Shown here piece after piece: positions 7,104 through 10,782 of a stretch of DNA of 10,782 bases. A program made the translations under genes and the position numbers. Origin of the DNA: CBFHWY01 sp965659675 (GTDB lineage: Bacteria; Bacteroidota; Bacteroidia; Flavobacteriales_G; Salibacteraceae); the NCBI GenBank assembly GCA_965659675.1, contig CBFHWY010000087.1:1-10782 (forward strand), in the 5' to 3' direction. The notes under the pieces were generated by a model. The model saw only the letters and a list, made by a program, of their open reading frames with translations, did not search any database and had not been told where the DNA came from. Each line of letters begins with the position of its first letter. The stretch's first letter is position 1.

Positions 7104-9118
7104 TTGGCCTCCCTCTTTTTAAGTGTTTTGAGGGCTGGCTTGCTGATGGAAACTGTGTAGCGCTCCCTGAGCTCTTTAATCCACTCCTTTTCCAGGTGAT
7201 CTTGATAAGCCGCCGTGATAAGCCCTCGTGCCTCCGAGATCTTCTTTGGCTGCGGCTCCAGAACTTCTTTGATCAAAATGATACGATGTTTTCCGTCATC
7301 TTGCTTCAGCGTGCTTACGCCTTCTTCCCAAAGGATAGAGTCGATAAAAGGATTATCCCCCTGCTTATATCTATCAGACTTCACTGAAACTGTAAGCTGA
7401 GACTCTTCGGTGAATTTATCGAGGACCTCTTTGTCTTCAAAGCCTTTCTTCAGCTGTTTTTTTGCCATCTTGGATACTTTAGAAGCGATCTTTTCATCCT
7501 CACAAGTGTAAATGGACGCATTCACTCGTTTTGGCCACATGAATTGCTCTTTGCTCTTTTCGTAAAAGGCCTCTAGTCCCGCCGTATCCTTCACTGCTGC
7601 AGTCCACACTTTATCATTCATCAACTCAAAAAGCAATATTCCATCGCGATACTCCTTCATGAGGTCTGCGAATTCCTTATACTTCAATTCGAGTCGTTCA
7701 TCCTCAAACTGAGTGATCACATTACTCACCCAGTCCAGATAACTATTGTTCACCACTTGTTTGATCGGAGTGGCTGGACGCCTCTGGTACTTTCGGTTAG
7801 TTTCAAGGTACTTCGCAAAATCAGCCTGGGTGAATGACTTTCGCTCTTTTTTTAGCTCAGTATCTTCAAGACTAAAGATCTCAGCATTCAAAGCCTTTAC
7901 TTTATCTTCTGCTTTCCACTTTCGATCAAAGTAGTCTTCATCAATAAGCTTGTGAAAGGCTTTGAGTTTAGAGCGATCTTCTTTGAAATTATAATCTTCT
8001 TTTCTCTTTCGAATAAATGACTCTTTACTCTTAACCCCTCTACCATCGCGACTCACCTTTCTTTTGATCTCGGTTCTCATTTCTTCCAAACCAGGAGTCG
8101 TCTTTTTATCGAGTCTTTTGATAATATGCCAGCCGTAACGAGTTTGAATCGGTTCAGAGAAATCGCCGTTCTCTTCCAGTGAAAATGCGGCATCTTCAAA
8201 ATTCTCAACCATTCTGCCTGTTCCAAACCATCCCAGGTCGCCACCTTTAGCTCCGCTGCCTTTATCATCGGAGAATTGTTTGGCAAGTTCTTCAAATGAC
8301 TCACCTGCCTTAAGTCTGTCGTATATCTCGCTGATCTTTTGTTTTGCCTGTGCTTTTGATTCATCGTCATCAGCATCCTTTGAACGCACCATAATATGTG
8401 CAGCGCGGATCTCTCCTCTTGCTTTGCGCTTGTCTTTCACGTAGATCAGGTGATATCCAAAAGAGGTGCGAACCGGATCAGACATCTCTCCTTTATTGGT
8501 ATTGTAAGCAGCGGTTTCAAATGGGTACACCATTCTAAAAACACTGAAATAACCAAGATCACCTTCGTTTTCCTTGGCTGACGGATCCTCAGAGTACATT
8601 CTGGCATAACGCCTGAAGTCATTTTCAGAATCGATCTTCTTCTTAATTCCAAGCAATTTCTTGTAAGCCCTCAGGGTATCCTTGGGATCTGCATCAGGCT
8701 CCACGCGTAGGAGGATATGGTAGGCTCTAACATCTTGAGCCATGCGTTCATAGGCCTCAATGATCAAGTCCTCCGTTAGCTTTTGATCTGTCAGGTAAGG
8801 CTGAGCCAATTGCCTTCTGTATCCCGCCAACTCTGATTGCAGTGATTTGATGGTATCGTAACCTAATCGCTCAGCCTCCAGCACCTTCAACTTGAAGTTG
8901 GTATAGAGCTCCAGATACTCTTCGATCGATTTCGGGTCAATTGCTTGAGCCTTTGTGTTGTTCTTAGTATAAACTCGCCAAAACTCATCTATATCTACTC
9001 TTTCATCACCTACGGAGAGCAGTGTAGCCTTAGTGGTTGCGATAGGCTCTTTCTGTGCGAAGATCAATATCGAGTTGATCAAAAAAATGGAAATCAGAAT
9101 AAACGACTTCGTTCTCAT
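7100..9118 (-). CDS. Multi-domain periplasmic PpiC-type peptidyl-prolyl isomerase
   Basis: A 672-aa exported protein. Residues 1-21 form a Sec signal peptide (hydrophobic run FILISIFLINSILIF, likely cleavage near FAQ). A SurA-like N-terminal helical region follows (about 34-128). Two well-preserved parvulin domains lie at about 131-229 (AYHILLRVE to SFGYHLIYVKD) and 238-337 (IRAAHIMVRS, KGGDLGWFGTGRMVENFE, YGWHIIKRLDKK). A long charged, helix-rich linker (about 340-525) leads to a third, degenerate parvulin-like unit (about 531-618, ending in HRIILIKEV) and a terminal helix resembling the SurA C-terminal helix. The general role would be prolyl isomerisation and chaperoning of exported or outer-membrane proteins. 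The gene follows guaB by 26 nt and overlaps the next gene by four bases. No Shine-Dalgarno is apparent before the ATG. Confidence 0.9.
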   Translation of the reverse strand: MRTKSFILISIFLINSILIFAQKEPIATTKATLLSVGDERVDIDEFWRVYTKNNTKAQAIDPKSIEEYLELYTNFKLKVLEAERLGYDTIKSLQSELAGYRRQLAQPYLTDQKLTEDLIIEAYERMAQDVRAYHILLRVEPDADPKDTLRAYKKLLGIKKKIDSENDFRRYARMYSEDPSAKENEGDLGYFSVFRMVYPFETAAYNTNKGEMSDPVRTSFGYHLIYVKDKRKARGEIRAAHIMVRSKDADDDESKAQAKQKISEIYDRLKAGESFEELAKQFSDDKGSGAKGGDLGWFGTGRMVENFEDAAFSLEENGDFSEPIQTRYGWHIIKRLDKKTTPGLEEMRTEIKRKVSRDGRGVKSKESFIRKRKEDYNFKEDRSKLKAFHKLIDEDYFDRKWKAEDKVKALNAEIFSLEDTELKKERKSFTQADFAKYLETNRKYQRRPATPIKQVVNNSYLDWVSNVITQFEDERLELKYKEFADLMKEYRDGILLFELMNDKVWTAAVKDTAGLEAFYEKSKEQFMWPKRVNASIYTCEDEKIASKVSKMAKKQLKKGFEDKEVLDKFTEESQLTVSVKSDRYKQGDNPFIDSILWEEGVSTLKQDDGKHRIILIKEVLEPQPKKISEARGLITAAYQDHLEKEWIKELRERYTVSISKPALKTLKKREAK

Positions 9119-9144
9119 GAATTACAATTTAAGTTTGACAATGA
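9119..9144 (-). other. 26-nt gap between guaB and the PpiC-type gene
   Basis: This is the longest gap inside the nine-gene block. It holds no hairpin, T-run or TAnnTTTG box that I can see, so read-through from guaB is the likely source of the downstream message. Confidence 0.5.
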
Positions 9145-10611
9145 TTACTTCCTGCTATAGTTCGGAGCCTCACGGGTAATGAACACGTCATGTGGATGGC
9201 TTTCGGCAACGCCAGCAGCAGTGACTCTAGTAAAGAGAGCAGATTTTAAGGTACTCAGATCTGCACTTCCGCAATATCCCATTCCAGCTCTTAATCCACC
9301 GATCATTTGATAGATGATCTCAGAGATCTTTCCTTTATAAGGTACCCTTCCAGAAATCCCTTCCGGCACCAGTTTCTTTATATCCTCTTCCATATCCTGG
9401 AAGTAACGATCCTTGGACCCTCTCTGCATAGCTTCAATACTGCCCATTCCGCGATAGGCTTTAAAACGTCGCCCTTCGTAAATAATTGTTTCACCTGGCG
9501 ACTCTTCTGTACCTGCAAACATAGATCCTGCCATAATCGAATCTGCTCCTGCAGCAAGGGCCTTTACAATATCTCCAGAGAATCGAATTCCACCATCAGC
9601 GATCAAAGGAACACCAGTACCTTTTAAGGCTCCTGCAACTTCCATAATAGCGGACAATTGAGGTACGCCAACACCAGCGATCACTCTGGTGGTGCAAATG
9701 GAACCTGGTCCAATACCCACTTTTACCGCATCGGCTCCACTTTCAACTAAGGCAAGTGCTGCCTCTTTGGTTGCAATATTCCCTACTACAACATCGAGAT
9801 CGGGAAATTTGGACTTCACATCCTTTAAAGTATCCAGAACTCCTTTACTATGTCCGTGCGCTGTATCAATGATCACCGCATCCACTCCAGCATTTTTGAG
9901 CGCCTCTACACGCTCGTTGGTATCTCCTGTAACTCCAACAGCTGCAGCCACTCGCAAGCGACCATATTCATCTTTACAGGCATTTGGCTTTACCCTGGTC
10001 TTAATGATATCCTTAAAAGTGATGAGTCCGATTAAATGAAACTCATCATCTACCACAGGAAGCTTTTCGATCTTATACTCTTGCAGAATGCTTTCAGCCT
10101 CAGCAAGGTCTGTATTCTTTTTAGCGGTGATAAGGTTATCGCTGGTCATCACCTGAGAAACGGGCCTCGACATGTTCTTCTCAAATCGAAGGTCACGATT
10201 GGTGATGATCCCTTTTAATTTCTGATCCGCGCCAACCACTGGAATACCGCCAATGGAATGTTCTTTCATGAGGCTCAGTGCATCCCCTACGATCGCATCT
10301 TCTCTTAGGGTAACCGGATCCTGGATCATACCACTTTCTGAGCGCTTTACTTTTCGAACCTCATTTGCTTGAGATGCAATACTCATATTCTTGTGAAGCA
10401 CACCTATTCCACCTTCCTGAGCAATGGCAATTGCCAGTGAAGATTCTGTAACCGTATCCATCGCGGCAGAAACGATTGGAGTTGGAAGTTTGATGTTCCT
10501 GGTAAAGTGCGTTGATATATCTACATTTCTTGGGAATACTTCTGAGTATGAGGGAACTAGAAGCACGTCATCAAAGGTTAATCCTTCTCCCCAAAATTTA
10601 TTCTGATCCAT
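9145..10611 (-). CDS. guaB: Inosine-5'-monophosphate dehydrogenase
   Basis: IMP dehydrogenase oxidises IMP to XMP with NAD+, the committed step of guanine nucleotide synthesis. The 488-aa protein has the standard layout: N-terminal barrel start LTFDDVLLVPSYSEV (11-25) and MDTVTE (51-56), a tandem CBS (Bateman) insert at about 94-210, then the rest of the TIM barrel. The catalytic loop GPGSICTT (301-308) holds Cys306. The phosphate-binding ADGGIRFSGD follows (338-347), then the GRRFKAYRGMGS segment (380-391) and the mobile flap with Arg402-Tyr403 (DRYFQ). The CBS pair suggests allosteric control by purine nucleotides, as in the family. The frame is open upstream to a TTG at 10638, but I choose ATG 10611 because the protein then begins MDQNKFWGEGLTFDD, as is usual for bacterial IMPDHs, and an AAAGGAA lies at a fitting distance. 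Confidence 0.97.
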   Translation of the reverse strand: MDQNKFWGEGLTFDDVLLVPSYSEVFPRNVDISTHFTRNIKLPTPIVSAAMDTVTESSLAIAIAQEGGIGVLHKNMSIASQANEVRKVKRSESGMIQDPVTLREDAIVGDALSLMKEHSIGGIPVVGADQKLKGIITNRDLRFEKNMSRPVSQVMTSDNLITAKKNTDLAEAESILQEYKIEKLPVVDDEFHLIGLITFKDIIKTRVKPNACKDEYGRLRVAAAVGVTGDTNERVEALKNAGVDAVIIDTAHGHSKGVLDTLKDVKSKFPDLDVVVGNIATKEAALALVESGADAVKVGIGPGSICTTRVIAGVGVPQLSAIMEVAGALKGTGVPLIADGGIRFSGDIVKALAAGADSIMAGSMFAGTEESPGETIIYEGRRFKAYRGMGSIEAMQRGSKDRYFQDMEEDIKKLVPEGISGRVPYKGKISEIIYQMIGGLRAGMGYCGSADLSTLKSALFTRVTAAGVAESHPHDVFITREAPNYSRK

Positions 10612-10620
10612 TCTATTTAA

Positions 10621-10627
10621 TTCCTTT
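10621..10627 (-). promoter_or_regulatory. Likely ribosome binding site of guaB
   Basis: On the minus strand AAAGGAA is followed by nine bases (TTAAATAGA) and then ATG 10611-10609. The purine-rich match at this distance supports the ATG start over the in-frame TTG at 10638, which would place this site inside the coding region. Confidence 0.55.
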
Positions 10628-10652
10628 TGTTCTGCCAATTATGAAAATTGGG

Positions 10653-10660
10653 CAAAGGTA
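10653..10660 (-). promoter_or_regulatory. Putative Bacteroidota-type -7 promoter box of the guaB operon
   Basis: On the minus strand TACCTTTG matches the TAnnTTTG -7 consensus of Bacteroidota housekeeping promoters. Transcription would begin near 10646, giving a leader of roughly 35 nt before the guaB ATG. The companion -33 TTG element is not found at the expected 17-23 nt upstream; that position (about 10677-10685) is occupied by the first units of the heptamer array. The site is therefore either a weak or activator-dependent promoter or a chance match, but it is the only candidate in front of the nine-gene block. Confidence 0.4.
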
Positions 10661-10670
10661 GTTAAAATGG

Positions 10671-10782
10671 AGGTTGGGAGTTAGAGGTCAGGGGTCAGGG
10701 GTCAGGGGTCAGAGGTCAGGGGTCAGAGGTCAGGGGTCAGAGGTCAGAGGTCAGAGGTCAGAGGTCAGGGGTCAGGGGTCGG
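10671..10782 (+). repeat. Heptanucleotide tandem array (AGGTCAG/GGGTCAG), cut by the window edge
   Basis: On the plus strand, after an imperfect AGGTTGG (10671-10677) and GAGTTAG (10678-10684), thirteen perfect 7-mers run from 10685 to 10775, each AGGTCAG or GGGTCAG and differing only in the first base. A last imperfect unit GGGTCGG reaches the window edge, so the true length is unknown. The order of A- and G-type units is A,GGG,A,G,A,G,AAAA,G. The near-perfect units imply recent expansion or homogenisation by slippage. Unlike CRISPR there are no spacers. Three successive GGGG tracts (10691-10708) and many GG or GGG tracts make the plus strand a candidate for quadruplex folding. The minus strand, read in the guaB direction, has a TGA in every perfect unit and therefore stops in all frames. 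The array starts about 60 nt upstream of the guaB ATG. Confidence 0.95.

Noticed and set aside
8077..8376. 99-codon minus-strand open frame inside the PpiC-type gene
   Set aside because: It overlaps the second parvulin domain in another frame and shows no recognisable composition or motif.
9689..10039. 116-codon plus-strand open frame opposite guaB
   Set aside because: It is a Ser/Thr-rich shadow of the conserved IMPDH coding sequence in the antisense frame, with no independent evidence of translation.
10612..10638. Extending guaB to the TTG at 10638
   Set aside because: The nine added residues (MAEQKELNR) precede the family-like N-terminus, and the likely ribosome binding site would lie within them.
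10671..10782. CRISPR array
   Set aside because: The 7-nt units abut directly with no spacers, and no cas gene is present.
1..10782. Mobile element, prophage or defence island
   Set aside because: No transposase, integrase, terminal inverted repeats, tRNA or phage-like gene is visible. The nine genes are tightly packed, uniformly oriented housekeeping or envelope functions.

Overview
The window looks like chromosomal DNA of a Bacteroidota member, probably Flavobacteriales (a Cryomorphaceae- or Flavobacteriaceae-like marine lineage). This rests on gene content: a block of SurA-type periplasmic isomerases followed by a MoxR ATPase, and a membrane-anchored MutS-like ATPase. It also rests on weak Shine-Dalgarno signals and a TAnnTTTG-type -7 promoter box upstream of guaB. 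The placement is an inference; no marker gene fixes it.

Layout: nine genes lie head to tail on the minus strand and fill positions 181 to 10611 almost without gaps. In transcription order they are guaB (IMP dehydrogenase), a 672-aa multi-domain PpiC-type isomerase, a 286-aa SurA-like lipoprotein, SurA, a MoxR AAA+ ATPase, ElbB, an alpha/beta-hydrolase, a YdjA-like nitroreductase and the MutS-like membrane ATPase. Junctions are 26 nt, 4-nt overlap, 4-nt overlap, 0 nt (TAA directly followed by ATG), 7 nt, 1-nt overlap, 23 nt and 1 nt. The only promoter-like sequence I find is upstream of guaB, so one polycistronic unit is the simplest reading.

Functionally the block has three parts. guaB makes XMP for guanine nucleotide synthesis. 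The middle three genes encode exported SurA/PpiC relatives that probably form an outer-membrane-protein chaperone system, with one member tethered as a lipoprotein and apparently lacking a canonical isomerase domain; the MoxR ATPase is translationally coupled to them. The last four genes (ElbB, hydrolase, nitroreductase, MutS-like) look like housekeeping or accessory enzymes carried in the same transcript, with no obvious shared pathway.

The structure not explained by genes is a pair of heptanucleotide tandem arrays in the two flanking regions. The right array (10671 to the window edge) is nearly pure AGGTCAG/GGGTCAG. The left array (118-194) is a decayed relative in which almost every 7-mer ends in TAG; it runs into the 3' end of the MutS-like gene and supplies its last codons and its stop codon. 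The G-rich strands of the two arrays point outward from the gene block. At the extreme left, a short open frame (3-56) may be the tail of a convergent plus-strand gene.
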